The notes beneath the pieces were generated by a model. That model made no database searches. It saw only the letters and a list, made by a program, of their open reading frames with translations, and had not been told where the DNA came from. A stretch of DNA of 64,000 nt, from the NCBI RefSeq assembly GCF_027533645.1, contig NZ_JAQAGY010000006.1, positions 62,001 to 126,000 of the forward strand, in the 5' to 3' direction. Made by a program: the position numbers and the translations under genes. The stretch is from Paenibacillus caseinilyticus (lineage in GTDB: Bacteria > Bacillota > Bacilli > Paenibacillales > NBRC-103111). Below are positions 28,499 to 38,167 of the stretch, piece by piece. The stretch's first letter is position 1; every line of letters begins with the position of its first letter.

Positions 28499-29486
28499 GC
28501 TCTTCCACTCCTTCGTTTATGATTTCGCTGATCTGCACGGCCAGCTTCCCTTTGGCGGTTCCCGGTGTTCCGTAGAACTTCAACTTCTCTCCGATGCGAA
28601 TATCCAGCGGCTGGTCTACGGACTTGGTAAGGGGGATGACATCTCCGGCATTCAGGTTCAAAAATTCACCGACGGATATGGTCGAGCTCCCCAGCTCTGC
28701 TATGATCGGCAGCTTCGCTTTATGAAGCCTCGACTGCAGGGCGCTCTGTTCTTCCGGCGCACTGGTTTTCTTCTGCGAGACGAACCAGTGGTGCACGGAC
28801 AATCTCGGCATGATCGGCTCGATGACCACGTGCGGGATACACAGGTTAATCATCCCCGTCGTGTCGCCGATCTTCGTGCTCAGCGAGATGAGAGCAATCG
28901 TTTCGTTGGGCGATACGATCTGCATGAACTGCGGGTTGGTCTCCAGCGCCTCAAGTCTTGGCTCCAGATCAATGACCGTTTTCCATGCCTCCTGCAGGCT
29001 CTCAAAGGCCCGGGAGAAAATCCGCTCCATCACGATCGTCTCGATCTCGGTCAAAGCGTTAATCTTGCTCGGCGATGTTCCCGCTCCGCCCAGCAGACGG
29101 TCCAGCATCGCGAAGGCCACGTTCGGATGAACCTCAAGCACCATGCGCCCTTCGAGCGGCTCGGCCTCGAAGATGTTCAAGATCGTCATCTTCGGAATGG
29201 AACGGATGAACTCGTCGTAAGGCAGCTGCTCCACCTGCACTACGTTGATTTGAACGAACGTCCGGAGTTGAGCCGAGAAGTAAGTCGTCAGAAACCTTGC
29301 AAAGTTCTCGTGAATCCGGGTCAAGCTGCGAATATGGTCTTTGGAGAAGCGAACAGCTCTTTTGAAGTCATAAGCGCGCACTTTCTTCTGCGTCTCTTCT
29401 TTCTTGAGCTCTTCCGCATCCATCTCTCCAGAGGAAAGCGCCGCGAGCAGGGCGTCAATCTCATTTTGAGAAAGCACATCAACCAT
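28488..29486 (-). CDS. fliM: Flagellar motor switch protein FliM
   Basis: Middle layer of the C-ring; binds CheY-P. The 332-residue protein has the N-terminal CheY-binding motif VLSQNEIDALLAAL, the CheC-like middle domain, and a C-terminal FliN-like domain. The ATG at 29486 follows AGGAGGTGACGCTC; the Met three codons earlier overlaps that site and is less likely. Confidence 0.97.
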   Translation of the reverse strand: MVDVLSQNEIDALLAALSSGEMDAEELKKEETQKKVRAYDFKRAVRFSKDHIRSLTRIHENFARFLTTYFSAQLRTFVQINVVQVEQLPYDEFIRSIPKMTILNIFEAEPLEGRMVLEVHPNVAFAMLDRLLGGAGTSPSKINALTEIETIVMERIFSRAFESLQEAWKTVIDLEPRLEALETNPQFMQIVSPNETIALISLSTKIGDTTGMINLCIPHVVIEPIMPRLSVHHWFVSQKKTSAPEEQSALQSRLHKAKLPIIAELGSSTISVGEFLNLNAGDVIPLTKSVDQPLDIRIGEKLKFYGTPGTAKGKLAVQISEIINEGVEEHDE

Positions 29487-29516
29487 GAGCGTCACCTCCT
29501 GGTAAATCAGGATTTG

Positions 29517-29993
29517 TTATTGAAGTACGATATCGGTAACCATGATGCGCGAGAGTTTGTTTCCTTCTTCAAGCATCGGGTTCATCTTGTTCATAAGCGC
29601 CGCTCCGAGGTTATCGAAGCCTTTGCTGCCCGTCACATCTTCGGGCTTCATATCGGCGAGGGTCTGAATCACGACCGCCTTCATCTGCGAATCCATCAGG
29701 TCGAAGGCTGCTTTGCCGTCTGCGCTCTCGAGTTCGAAAGCGAGGCTTACTTTAATGAACTTGCTGCCGCCCGAGAGGTTCGTCAGCACATCCTTCATGA
29801 CGGCTGTGTTCGCCTTAATCTCTTCCGGCTTCAGCTTCTTCTTCGGTTTAACCTGCTCTGCTGTATGTTGAGCCTGTGCCTCAGGGTCACTGGACTTGTC
29901 CATGTAGTTCCACAGTACGAACGCCGCTGTCAGAATCAATGTTATCGCAATAAGTATGGCTACGACCATGATAAATATTTTACTTTTAAACAC
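29517..29993 (-). CDS. fliL: Flagellar basal body-associated protein FliL
   Basis: Single-pass membrane protein near the stator, supporting torque under load. The 158-residue protein starts with a short cytoplasmic end and helix (IFIMVVAILIAITLILTAAF), then a periplasmic-side domain with FIKVSLAFELES and IMVTDIVLQ at the C-terminus. The start is GTG at 29993, sharing its first base with the flbD stop (TAGTG), with GGAGGAG upstream. Longer open frames starting further upstream read through flbD out of frame and are not real. Confidence 0.93.
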   Translation of the reverse strand: MFKSKIFIMVVAILIAITLILTAAFVLWNYMDKSSDPEAQAQHTAEQVKPKKKLKPEEIKANTAVMKDVLTNLSGGSKFIKVSLAFELESADGKAAFDLMDSQMKAVVIQTLADMKPEDVTGSKGFDNLGAALMNKMNPMLEEGNKLSRIMVTDIVLQ

Positions 29994-30214
29994 TAGGACT
30001 CCTCCGTTTCCAAGCTTTTGATCGTGCTGCCAACCAGTCCAATCGTGCCCAGGAACCGCTGGATGGAGACGACTACATCGGCAACCGGCTCCAGAACCAT
30101 AATCTTCTTCCCTGTGACGAGAGAAATCATGGTGTCCGGCGTTGCCTCGATGCTCTCGATCAGCAGGGCGTTCACGTGCAACGGACTGCCGTTCAATCGG
30201 GTAAGCTGTACCAT
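29993..30214 (-). CDS. swrD: FlbD/SwrD family small protein
   Basis: The 73-residue protein begins VQLTRLNGSPLHVNALLIES, the hallmark of the FlbD family (YlzI/SwrD in B. subtilis), where it raises motor power for swarming. It sits between flgE and fliL, the same place as in B. subtilis, and its stop overlaps the fliL start by one base. Confidence 0.92.
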   Translation of the reverse strand: MVQLTRLNGSPLHVNALLIESIEATPDTMISLVTGKKIMVLEPVADVVVSIQRFLGTIGLVGSTIKSLETEES

Positions 30215-30293
30215 CCTTGTACCTCCGTCCGGGGGTTATGGCAGGGAGAGTCACGCTCCCCCTGTGAACCCGGTGTTTATCTATTATCCGTTA

Positions 30294-31112
30294 TTATCTC
30301 TTAAGGTTAACCACTTCTTGCAGAATCTCATCGGAAGTCGTAATAATCCGGGAGTTCGATTGGAAGCCGCGCTGGGCGATGATCATCTCAGTGAACTCGC
30401 CCGTGAGGTCAACGTTCGACATTTCGAGCTGCCCGGATACGACCGAACCGGTTCCGGTAGCCGTATCGCCTGCGATGGAGGCGCCGAGATCGACCGCTTC
30501 GCCCGAGTTCGGCGTCTGGCGGTACAAGCTGCCGCCGACTTTCTCGAGACCGCCCGGGTTCGTTACTTTCGCTACCGCGATGAACTGACCTGTCGAAGCC
30601 GCTGTCCCTGTAGCGTCGGTACCAATGATTTCACCATTGTTCGCAATAGTGAACGCCGTGACCTCTTCACCGAGCGTAATCGGCTCTCCGCCGGTTCCGA
30701 GGACGAACATCCCGTTCGAGTTCACCATCCGGCGCTGAGCGTCCAGCTGGAAGCTGCCGTCACGGGTCAGCATCATATTCTCGGCTGTGCCATCCTGCGA
30801 TACCGCGAAGAATCCGTCACCGTTGATCCGCAGGTCCGTTACGACGTTCGTCGTCATTGCACTGCCTGGCGTGTGGATTGTGTCGATCGCGCCTACCGTT
30901 ACACCGAGACCGACCTGCTTGGAGTTCACGCCGCCGGCCGTATCGGTCGGAGCGCTGACGCCCGCCACAGTCTGGCTCAGGATGTCCTTGAACATCACGC
31001 GGCCGGCCTTGAAGCCTACCGTGTTGACGTTGGCGATATTGTTACCGATGACATCCAGCTTCGTTTGGAAACCGCGCATACCGGATACACCGGAATAAAG
31101 AGATCTTAACAT
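30294..31112 (-). CDS. flgE: Flagellar hook protein FlgE
   Basis: Polymerises into the hook. The 272-residue protein has the N-terminal rod/hook signature LDVIGNNIANVNTVGFKAGR (residues about 19-38) and the C-terminal EMSNVDLTGEFTEMIIAQRG segment, near identical to B. subtilis FlgE as I know it. Some pipelines call this family FlgG. The start at 31112 fits the family N-terminus (MLRSLYSGVSGMRGFQTK) and follows GGGAGGA. Confidence 0.93.
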   Translation of the reverse strand: MLRSLYSGVSGMRGFQTKLDVIGNNIANVNTVGFKAGRVMFKDILSQTVAGVSAPTDTAGGVNSKQVGLGVTVGAIDTIHTPGSAMTTNVVTDLRINGDGFFAVSQDGTAENMMLTRDGSFQLDAQRRMVNSNGMFVLGTGGEPITLGEEVTAFTIANNGEIIGTDATGTAASTGQFIAVAKVTNPGGLEKVGGSLYRQTPNSGEAVDLGASIAGDTATGTGSVVSGQLEMSNVDLTGEFTEMIIAQRGFQSNSRIITTSDEILQEVVNLKR

Positions 31113-31251
31113 AAGATTGTTGTCCTCCCATATGACGTCTGTCACACCGGTAACATTTCGGGTGCAGCGTCTGTTGTTGTAGTGTGCTGCGATGGTTGTT
31201 TCAGTCGGTCCACAACCTTGGCTTCCGTAAACGGTCCAGCCTGTCTTTGTA

Positions 31252-31635
31252 TCAGGAAATTATCATGGCACTGTCAATTTGGGTGAATAAATTGTCTTTC
31301 ATCGAAGTGCTATCTATAGCCGTAACGACCGTACGGTTCTTGATATTGACGATTAATGCCGCATCCCCGATCAGCATAAGCGAATCTTTGGCGCCTTTGG
31401 CCGCTGCCTGATCGATCGCGGTCGAAAGCTTCGCCAGCTGTTCCGGTGCCAGCACAATGCCCCTCTGGGTCAGCCGCTGCTCCGCGTGATGGCTGAATCG
31501 GACAAGGCGGTTCTGCAGAACGGATTGAAAAGATGGCGTACTGCCGCTTCCTGCCGTCTCGGCAGGCGTACGACGGTTGACTCCGGGGGTCGCCGGGTTA
31601 GGAAAGAGGCGGCCTACGGTAATACGGTCGGTCAT
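31252..31635 (-). CDS. TIGR02530-type flagellar operon protein
   Basis: The 127-residue protein contains the segment LVRFSHHAEQRLTQRGIVLA (about residues 44-63) and ends with NRTVVTAIDSTSMKDNLFTQ, which fit the small flagellar-operon family found between flgD and flgE in Bacilli and Clostridia. Its molecular role is not established. Its ATG overlaps the flgD stop by 4 bp. Confidence 0.87.
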   Translation of the reverse strand: MTDRITVGRLFPNPATPGVNRRTPAETAGSGSTPSFQSVLQNRLVRFSHHAEQRLTQRGIVLAPEQLAKLSTAIDQAAAKGAKDSLMLIGDAALIVNIKNRTVVTAIDSTSMKDNLFTQIDSAMIIS

Positions 31636-32054
31636 GACCCGCTCACCGGGTTCGAAATCTGGCTAACCTGGTCCATGGAAATTTCCTGCGTGCCTACTTT
31701 GGCGAACTGGCCTCCGTTCTTCACTACGATGGAATCTACCAGACCGGATTTCACAGCTCCGTCTTCGGTCCAGGTTACGTTCTTGCCGATAAGGCCAGAG
31801 GCGAACCCAAGCGACTGGCGAAGCAGCTTCATCTCGCTGCCCATGTTCGTCAGCTGCTCTACGGATGTGAACTGCGCCATTTGAGCGATGAATTCTTTAT
31901 CCTGCAGCGGCTGGGTCGGGTCCTGGTTTTTCATCTGTGTGATCAAAATTTTCAGGAACTCGTCCTTCCCCAGCGTTTTGTTCGGTTCGGATACTTTGGA
32001 AGTGGCGGAGTACGTCATGGCGCTCTTTGTTGATGTAATCAAGGAATCGGACAT
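31632..32054 (-). CDS. flgD: Flagellar hook capping protein FlgD
   Basis: Scaffold for hook assembly. The 140-residue protein has the conserved N-terminal block LGKDEFLKILITQMKNQDPT and QFTSVEQLTNM; the C-terminal FN3-type domain of longer FlgD proteins is reduced, as in other Bacilli. ATG at 32054 follows AGGAGGTGATAGAT. Confidence 0.95.
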   Translation of the reverse strand: MSDSLITSTKSAMTYSATSKVSEPNKTLGKDEFLKILITQMKNQDPTQPLQDKEFIAQMAQFTSVEQLTNMGSEMKLLRQSLGFASGLIGKNVTWTEDGAVKSGLVDSIVVKNGGQFAKVGTQEISMDQVSQISNPVSGS

Positions 32055-32096
32055 ATCTATCACCTCCTATAGGGTATACTAACGCGGCTGAACTTT

Positions 32097-33572
32097 TTAC
32101 GCTATGACATCGATCATACCGCTGCCTGCTCGTGCCGGCCTAGCTGATGTTTGGGTCGCTTCTTCGCCGAATGCTTCCTCGCCGAGCGCTGCGATCCGGG
32201 CAGATGCCGCCTTCTGGTTCTGCTTCGACTGCGGCTGCTGGCCTTGGCCCTTCTCTTGGAACATACCGGACTGGAATCCTTGGGCGTTCGCGCTCTGCGT
32301 GACTTCCAGCTTCTCGACTTGAATGCCCTGGCTCTGCAGCGAGTGCTTCAGCTGGGCTAACTGGCTCTCGAGCATATCCTTGCCTGTCGCGCTGTCTGCC
32401 GCAAACTGAGCAATGAGTTGGCCGTTATGCATGGTCAGCTTCACTTCCACGTGGCCCAGGTGCTGCGGATATAAGGAAAGCTTGGCTTCAGTAATGCCGC
32501 CATCTCCGCTGTCGAGGAGGAATGAACCCGCCACGAACTGCGTCATATCGTCCGTGAACGTCTCGGCAGGCATATGGAGCGTCGGCATCTTGCTGACCGC
32601 CTGTCCTGACTGGATCTGCTTCAGGAGATCGGGAACCGTTACCGCCGGTTGTGCGGTGGCATCGACTGGAGCAGCTTCAGCGTTCAGCGGTACAAAGAGC
32701 GGTTCCTCGGCAGCCGGTGCCCCTTCATCGGCAGCTGCTGTCATGGCGGCCGGGGGTGCCCCATGCTTCACGGCCAACGTTTCAAGCTTTTGCAGCGGAC
32801 CGGAGGCTGTATCGCTGCTCTGCGCTTTGACGTCGCTAGTGACAGCAGCCTCTCCGTTCAGCTTCTGCAGCAGCTGCCCGATTTGCGCTGCGGGCTTTGA
32901 TGCCGTCTGGGATTCGGCAGCTTTGCTTACGGCCGCTCCGAGCTCTTCCAGAGCCGCTTTCAGCTTCGGCTGCCCATCCTCCTTCAGGGCTTTCTGCAGC
33001 CCCTGGAGGATCTGAACGGCCTCGGCCGCATCCACAGTCTGCAGGGCCGCTGCATCGATCGCAGCCGGTACCGCCTCGGAGGCGGCTGGCGTAATCGCCG
33101 CCTGCATGCCGCCCGCTGCCGCTTCGGCCAGAGGGACGAAGAGCGCGCCGGCCGCATCGACTGCTTCGGCGGCTGCGTCGGTCGTCCCTGCATCGGCTTG
33201 ACCCGCTTTCAGCAGCTCACTCAGCTGTTGAAGCAGCGCCTGTACGCCGGGGTCGGCCAGCAGGGCATTGACCTCTGCCGGGTCGCCTTCCTGCATGAAT
33301 TCCTCGAGTGCTTCGAGCTTCTCTTCGTCGGCGGGCGTTTTGGACGATGCCTGTGCTGCTTCGGCAGAAGAGGTCTTGACTGTCGCATCGGCAGAAGCCG
33401 TTGTGTCTTTCGTTGCCTCTTTTACAGCTTTGGACGGTTCGCCGAGCTTTTCTTTGAGTGCGGTGGAGAATCCATCACGCTCTCTGCCGGCGGATTTCAC
33501 GGAACTGCTGGAAACGGGTGTTCCTACCTGAAGCAGGTTTCTGGATGTTGTTGCGGAAGCTCCGATTTCCAT
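32097..33572 (-). CDS. fliK: Flagellar hook-length control protein FliK
   Basis: Measures hook length and triggers FlhB switching. The 491-residue protein is Ala/Gln/Glu/Thr-rich and of low complexity for its first 320 or so residues, with a conserved C-terminal FliK domain (KLSLYPQHLGHVEVKLTMHN near 375) and a Gln-rich tail. The start at 33572 follows AAGGAGGTG at 11 nt; a GTG four codons earlier overlaps the binding site. Confidence 0.93.
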   Translation of the reverse strand: MEIGASATTSRNLLQVGTPVSSSSVKSAGRERDGFSTALKEKLGEPSKAVKEATKDTTASADATVKTSSAEAAQASSKTPADEEKLEALEEFMQEGDPAEVNALLADPGVQALLQQLSELLKAGQADAGTTDAAAEAVDAAGALFVPLAEAAAGGMQAAITPAASEAVPAAIDAAALQTVDAAEAVQILQGLQKALKEDGQPKLKAALEELGAAVSKAAESQTASKPAAQIGQLLQKLNGEAAVTSDVKAQSSDTASGPLQKLETLAVKHGAPPAAMTAAADEGAPAAEEPLFVPLNAEAAPVDATAQPAVTVPDLLKQIQSGQAVSKMPTLHMPAETFTDDMTQFVAGSFLLDSGDGGITEAKLSLYPQHLGHVEVKLTMHNGQLIAQFAADSATGKDMLESQLAQLKHSLQSQGIQVEKLEVTQSANAQGFQSGMFQEKGQGQQPQSKQNQKAASARIAALGEEAFGEEATQTSARPARAGSGMIDVIA

Positions 33573-33593
33573 TCGTCCCTTCACCTCCTTTAT

Positions 33594-34511
33594 CTATTGA
33601 GCCAGCCTGGCTGAGATCAGTGCGGCGGTTTCCTTCGACTGGTCCGAAATGGCGGACAAGATCTTGGAACGGCCTGCACTGTCCATCGAGCCAAGGATGG
33701 ATAAAACCTTATCCGGGTTCGAACGCTGCATCTCCATCAGTACGGTAGCCGCACTTTTCGGAGCCATGGTGGAGAAGGTGGATCCAAGATCCGACTTGCT
33801 GAGTTTATCGGAAGCCGTCGTGCCCGCTTGCGGTGCGCTGAGTGCCTTCACCCGCTCCTGAAGGGCGGCCATCTGCGTGTCTTTAACGCTGACTTGATCT
33901 TTCAGCAGAATCGAGGCTTCCGCTGCGATCTTCGGGTCCATTTTCTCCAGAACCTTGACCCGCTCGTCTGTCTTCATTTTACTGAGAACCAGCACTCGCT
34001 CGGCAGTCGTCAGCTGCTCCATGATCGGAGCCGATTTGCTGGCCGACATCTTGGCATAAGTGCTTGCCAGCTGCTGGATCTGCTTATCGTACTCTTCCTC
34101 GGCGGAGGCAGCTTCTTTCGCTTCCACTTCGGAAGCCTTCTGGCTCTCGAGCTCCTTGATCGTCTTGTCTTTCTCCTGAAGCGCAGCTTCCGCCTTCTTC
34201 AGTTCTTCGTCTTTGGCCTGCAGCGCCGCATCGGCAGCCGCCTGCGCATCCTTGGCGGCGGTCTCCTCGCTCGGTGCCGCCTCTTGCGTCACCGTTGTAC
34301 TGGCGCCCTCATCCTTCGGATCCGGCACCCAAGTAGAGACGACAGGAATTTTGTTCGCTGTTCTGAGTACGCTGTTCATGACGTCATAGTCAAAGATGGT
34401 CAGCAGCACTCCTAGAAGCACCGCCGTGAAGACAAAAGGGATGAGGAACCAGATTAAAAACCGTTCCATGGCTCCATACGAGCCTGTTTGTTCAGCATCC
34501 GCCTTAGCCAT
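33594..34511 (-). CDS. MotE-like flagellar chaperone (YlxF)
   Basis: The 305-residue protein has one N-terminal membrane helix (LIWFLIPFVFTAVLLGVLL), a long Ala/Glu/Lys coiled coil (about residues 90-160), and a C-terminal domain with the MgtE-N-like pattern (MKTDERVKVLEKMDPKIAAE, then MQRSNPDKVLSILGSM). This is the layout of B. subtilis YlxF and of MotE of Sinorhizobium, a chaperone for the stator partner MotC. It lies between fliJ and fliK, as YlxF does. Confidence 0.85.
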   Translation of the reverse strand: MAKADAEQTGSYGAMERFLIWFLIPFVFTAVLLGVLLTIFDYDVMNSVLRTANKIPVVSTWVPDPKDEGASTTVTQEAAPSEETAAKDAQAAADAALQAKDEELKKAEAALQEKDKTIKELESQKASEVEAKEAASAEEEYDKQIQQLASTYAKMSASKSAPIMEQLTTAERVLVLSKMKTDERVKVLEKMDPKIAAEASILLKDQVSVKDTQMAALQERVKALSAPQAGTTASDKLSKSDLGSTFSTMAPKSAATVLMEMQRSNPDKVLSILGSMDSAGRSKILSAISDQSKETAALISARLAQ

Positions 34512-34541
34512 TCTTTCACCTCCTGAATAATTTTGATACCG

Positions 34542-34988
34542 TTAATAGGTGGAAGGCGCTTTGTAGCGGTTGGTCGCCATCTCGTCGAGGCCGTCCTGCT
34601 CTTTTTTAAGCAGATCAAACGAAAATCGCTGGTAAGCTTTTTCCTTCGCTTTGGCCCATACCTTCTCTTCGAGCATCTTGCCTGTGAGATCATCCTGCTT
34701 AGACTGTACCACGGTTTTGGCCCGTTCGATATCGGTATGTTTTTCTTGAATTCTCGTATCTACGAAATCGACATAGCTCTGCATCAAGAGCAGGTCCGAC
34801 ACCGAGATCCGCTGGGTAGAAGCTTCCTGCAGTTCTTCCTGAAGGGAATGCTTGGAGCGCTCGAGCTCAAGGAGAGAAGACTCCTCCTGTTTCATACGGC
34901 CGATGGCTTCGGAGAGCATCCACTCGGCCTGGGTCTTCTCATTGATCTTTAGATCCACAATCTTCTGGAATGCGTACCGGAACCGCAT
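34542..34988 (-). CDS. fliJ: Flagellar export chaperone FliJ
   Basis: Soluble stalk-like subunit of the export ATPase complex. The 148-residue protein is a continuous coiled coil beginning MRFRYAFQKIVDLKINEKTQ. It lies 7 bp after fliI and is placed as in all Bacilli. Confidence 0.94.
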   Translation of the reverse strand: MRFRYAFQKIVDLKINEKTQAEWMLSEAIGRMKQEESSLLELERSKHSLQEELQEASTQRISVSDLLLMQSYVDFVDTRIQEKHTDIERAKTVVQSKQDDLTGKMLEEKVWAKAKEKAYQRFSFDLLKKEQDGLDEMATNRYKAPSTY

Positions 34989-34995
34989 AGCTCAC

Positions 34996-36318
34996 CTATC
35001 CCTTGTAGAATTGTTGAAGTAACTGGTCTCTGGCTTCCTCGTAAGACAACTTGTCGTCGGTACGCTGCTTTGTATAATCCCAGATGGAGTGGATGGACTC
35101 GAGCGCTTCGTCAATATCCGGATTCGATCCCCTTTGGTACGCCCCGATATTGACCAGGTCCTCCGAATCTTTATACGTGGCCATCAGCCGCTTCAAATTC
35201 TCCGACGCCAGCTGCTGATCCTTCGGCACGATTTCTTTCATCACACGAGAGACACTCGCCAGCACATCGATCGCCGGGTAATGCCCCCGGTTCGCGATTG
35301 CACGGTTCAGTACGATATGACCGTCGAGTATCCCCCGCACCGCATCGGCAATCGGTTCATTCATATCATCCCCATCGACCAGAACCGTGTAGAAAGCGGT
35401 AATGGAGCCCTTCGGTCCGTTGCCGGAACGCTCTAGGAGCTTCGGCAGCATTGCGAATACCGAAGGCGTATATCCCCGTGTCGCCGGCGGTTCGCCGACC
35501 GCAAGTCCGACCTCACGCTGGGCCATCGCAAAACGGGTGACCGAGTCCATCATCATCATGACGTTAAGACCGCGGTCGCGGAAGTACTCGGCAATGCTGG
35601 TTGCGATGAGGGAGGCCTTAATCCGGATCAGCGCCGGCTGGTCCGAAGTGGCCACGATCACGACTGACCGGGCTAAGCCTTCGGGTCCGAGATCGCGCTC
35701 GATAAAGTCCAGCACCTCTCTGCCCCGCTCCCCGATCAAGGCGATCACGTTCACGTCTGCCGACGTGTTCCGAGCGATCATCCCCATTAAGGTACTTTTA
35801 CCTACACCAGAACCTGCAAAAATACCGACACGCTGACCTTTGCCGATCGTAAGCAGTCCATCGATACAGCGGACACCAACGGAGATCGGCTCAAGCACTC
35901 GCGGACGGGTCAATGGATTGCTCGGCGCATTATTTGTGGAATACTGGGCCATCCGGGAAGGCAGGAACGATCCGTCCATCGGTTGTCCGAGACCATCGAG
36001 CACCTTGCCGAGCAGCTCGTGTCCGACTTGTACGCTAAGCGGCTTGCCTGTCCCCACGACATCGCAGCCCGGTCCGATCGAATCCAGCTCGCCAAGCGGC
36101 ATCAAGATGACCTTGTTGTTCTTGAAGCCTACAACTTCCGCTTTCAGCGGCTTATTGGATTTGTGCGGATAGATGTAGCACAGATCCCCGATGCTGGCGT
36201 CCGGACCTTCCGATTCCACAGTCAACCCGATCACCTGGGTTACCTTGCCGTTCACCCGGACTGGATCCATTCCCTGAAGATGCTCGATATATTTCAGCGC
36301 GTTAGGGGAAGCTATCAT
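34996..36318 (-). CDS. fliI: Flagellar export ATPase FliI
   Basis: F1-beta-like ATPase that feeds substrates to the export gate. The 440-residue protein has Walker A FAGSGVGKSTLMGMIAR near residue 170, GERGREVLDFIERDLG, Walker B VMMMMDSVTRFAMAQREVGL and the conserved GEPPATRGYTPSVFAMLPKL. It overlaps fliH by one base (TAATG). Confidence 0.97.
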   Translation of the reverse strand: MIASPNALKYIEHLQGMDPVRVNGKVTQVIGLTVESEGPDASIGDLCYIYPHKSNKPLKAEVVGFKNNKVILMPLGELDSIGPGCDVVGTGKPLSVQVGHELLGKVLDGLGQPMDGSFLPSRMAQYSTNNAPSNPLTRPRVLEPISVGVRCIDGLLTIGKGQRVGIFAGSGVGKSTLMGMIARNTSADVNVIALIGERGREVLDFIERDLGPEGLARSVVIVATSDQPALIRIKASLIATSIAEYFRDRGLNVMMMMDSVTRFAMAQREVGLAVGEPPATRGYTPSVFAMLPKLLERSGNGPKGSITAFYTVLVDGDDMNEPIADAVRGILDGHIVLNRAIANRGHYPAIDVLASVSRVMKEIVPKDQQLASENLKRLMATYKDSEDLVNIGAYQRGSNPDIDEALESIHSIWDYTKQRTDDKLSYEEARDQLLQQFYKG

Positions 36319-37154
36319 TAAGATTCCTCTCCTCTTATCGCAATTTGGCGGAGCGCATTCTTAATCTCGCTGAGCTGGGTGTCGATCCGGGAATCAATGC
36401 TTCCGAAGGAAGAACGGATCACACAGCCGTGATCCTGCACCGAACCGTCCGGAATAATCTGCAGCTCGGCTTGCGAATCGATGTGGAGCAGAAGCTCTTC
36501 TCTGGCATCTTGGATCAGCGGGAACTGCGAAGGCGATACACACAGCGCGATGACGCCGGTGTCTTTGCGGCGGGTCAGCGTCTTGCGGATGAGATCGACC
36601 GTCCACTCCGGCTCCAGCGTGAGCTGCCGGGCTACGATCTTCTCCGCGATGGAACAGCTGAGATCGATCAGGAACGGTTCGGACTCTTGAATAATCTGCT
36701 GCTTCAGCGCGTAAGCCTGCTCCAAGATCGAGGAAGCTTCCTGCAGCATCGCATCATACTTCTCTCTCAGCTCGGTTTCGGCGCGGGACAGGCCCTCTTC
36801 ATAGCCCTGCGTGAACCCTTGATCCATCGCCGCCTCGACCGTTTCCTGGTCCAGCTCGCGCCGCTCATTCCACCAGGCTTCGATGTCGGCTTGCGCCTGT
36901 TCTTTCAGCGCTGCCGTTTCATCCATCGCTGCGCGGACCTGCTCTTCAGCGAAAGACTCCGCATCCTGGAGAATCTGGTCTTTCATCTGCAGCGCTTCGA
37001 TCACTTCCGGGCTTTCGGCTGGCGAAGTTTTCTGGATCGTTTGTTCGTTATCAAGAACACCAAAGTGCTGCGGGTGGGCCACAACGACCTTCTGGCTGTT
37101 GTCGTCCACCGGCTTGTATTGAAAGAACTTGATGATATTAGACAATGATATCAT
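36318..37154 (-). CDS. fliH: Flagellar assembly protein FliH
   Basis: Regulator and stator of FliI. The 278-residue protein has a helical Gln/Glu-rich N-terminal half with small-residue repeats (DEGF-type GYEEGLSRAETELREKYDAM) and a C-terminal E-delta-like domain (LTLEPEWTVDLIRKTLTRR). It overlaps the fliG 3' end by 17 bp. Confidence 0.93.
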   Translation of the reverse strand: MISLSNIIKFFQYKPVDDNSQKVVVAHPQHFGVLDNEQTIQKTSPAESPEVIEALQMKDQILQDAESFAEEQVRAAMDETAALKEQAQADIEAWWNERRELDQETVEAAMDQGFTQGYEEGLSRAETELREKYDAMLQEASSILEQAYALKQQIIQESEPFLIDLSCSIAEKIVARQLTLEPEWTVDLIRKTLTRRKDTGVIALCVSPSQFPLIQDAREELLLHIDSQAELQIIPDGSVQDHGCVIRSSFGSIDSRIDTQLSEIKNALRQIAIRGEES

Positions 37155-38154
37155 CTCCTCCGCCGCGTGCGATGATGATTTCCCCGGACTCTTCGAGTCT
37201 TCTGATCGTCGCTACAATGCGGGTCTGGGCTTCCTCCACGTCACGCAGACGTACAGGACCCATGAACTCCATTTCTTCGCGGAACGTCTCGGCCATACGC
37301 TTCGACATGTTCTTGAAGATCGATTCGCGCACTTCCTCGCTTGCCACTTTAAGCGCAAGCTGCAGATCGGCATTCTCGATATCGCGGATAATCCGCTGGA
37401 TCGAACGGTCGTCGATGTTGACGATGTCTTCGAAGACGAACATGCGCTTCTTGATCTCTTCGGCCAGTTCCGGATCTTGAATCTCGAGCGAATCGAGAAT
37501 CGTACGTTCCGTACCGCGGTCGACCCCGTTCAGGATCGATACCACCGAAGTAATGCCGCCGGCATTCGTATAGTCCTGCGTAACGGTCGCGGAGAGCTTC
37601 TGTTCAAGCACACGCTCCACTTGGGAGATGACTTCCGGTGACGTGCTGTCCATCAGAGCGATCCGCTTCGCCACATCGGCCTGCTTCTCCTGCGGAAGCG
37701 ACGACAGAATGATAGAAGCCTGCTCCGGCTGTAGGTAAGCCAGCACGAGGGCAATGGTCTGCGAATTCTCGTTCTGGATAAAGTTCAAGATCTGGCCCGG
37801 GTCGGCTTTGCGGGCAAAGTCGAACGGTCTAACCTGCAGCGTAGCCGTCAAGCGGTTGATGATATCGAAGGCCTTGGCTGACCCCAGCGCCTTCTCCAGG
37901 ATATCCTTAGCGTAGGAGATACCGCCTTGGGAGATGAACTCCTGTGCCATGCAGATTTGATGGAACTCGGAGAGGATCGCATCCTTCTCCCCTGCATCCA
38001 CTTTACGGACATTGGCTATTTCCAACGTGAGCTGCTCGATCTCTTCGTCCCTCAGGTTCTTGAAGATTTGCGCAGACACTTCCGGTCCCAAGCTGATGAG
38101 CAAGATTGCGGCTTTCTGTCGGCCGGTCAAACCCGATGTTTGTACTTTAGCCAA
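37138..38154 (-). CDS. fliG: Flagellar motor switch protein FliG
   Basis: Top of the C-ring, contacts the stator. The 338-residue protein shows KAAILLISLGPEVSAQIFKN at the N-terminus, the EHPQ-like segment LAYLQPEQASIILSSLPQEK, and the charged torque helix region VDIVNIDDRSIQRIIRDI toward the C-terminus. It lies 13 bp after fliF. Confidence 0.97.
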   Translation of the reverse strand: MAKVQTSGLTGRQKAAILLISLGPEVSAQIFKNLRDEEIEQLTLEIANVRKVDAGEKDAILSEFHQICMAQEFISQGGISYAKDILEKALGSAKAFDIINRLTATLQVRPFDFARKADPGQILNFIQNENSQTIALVLAYLQPEQASIILSSLPQEKQADVAKRIALMDSTSPEVISQVERVLEQKLSATVTQDYTNAGGITSVVSILNGVDRGTERTILDSLEIQDPELAEEIKKRMFVFEDIVNIDDRSIQRIIRDIENADLQLALKVASEEVRESIFKNMSKRMAETFREEMEFMGPVRLRDVEEAQTRIVATIRRLEESGEIIIARGGGDDIIV

Positions 38155-38167
38155 ATCTTCTACACCT

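Noticed and set aside
29994..30254. N-terminal extension of fliL upstream of 29993
   Set aside because: It reads through flbD in the wrong frame; GTG at 29993 with GGAGGAG upstream fits FliL.
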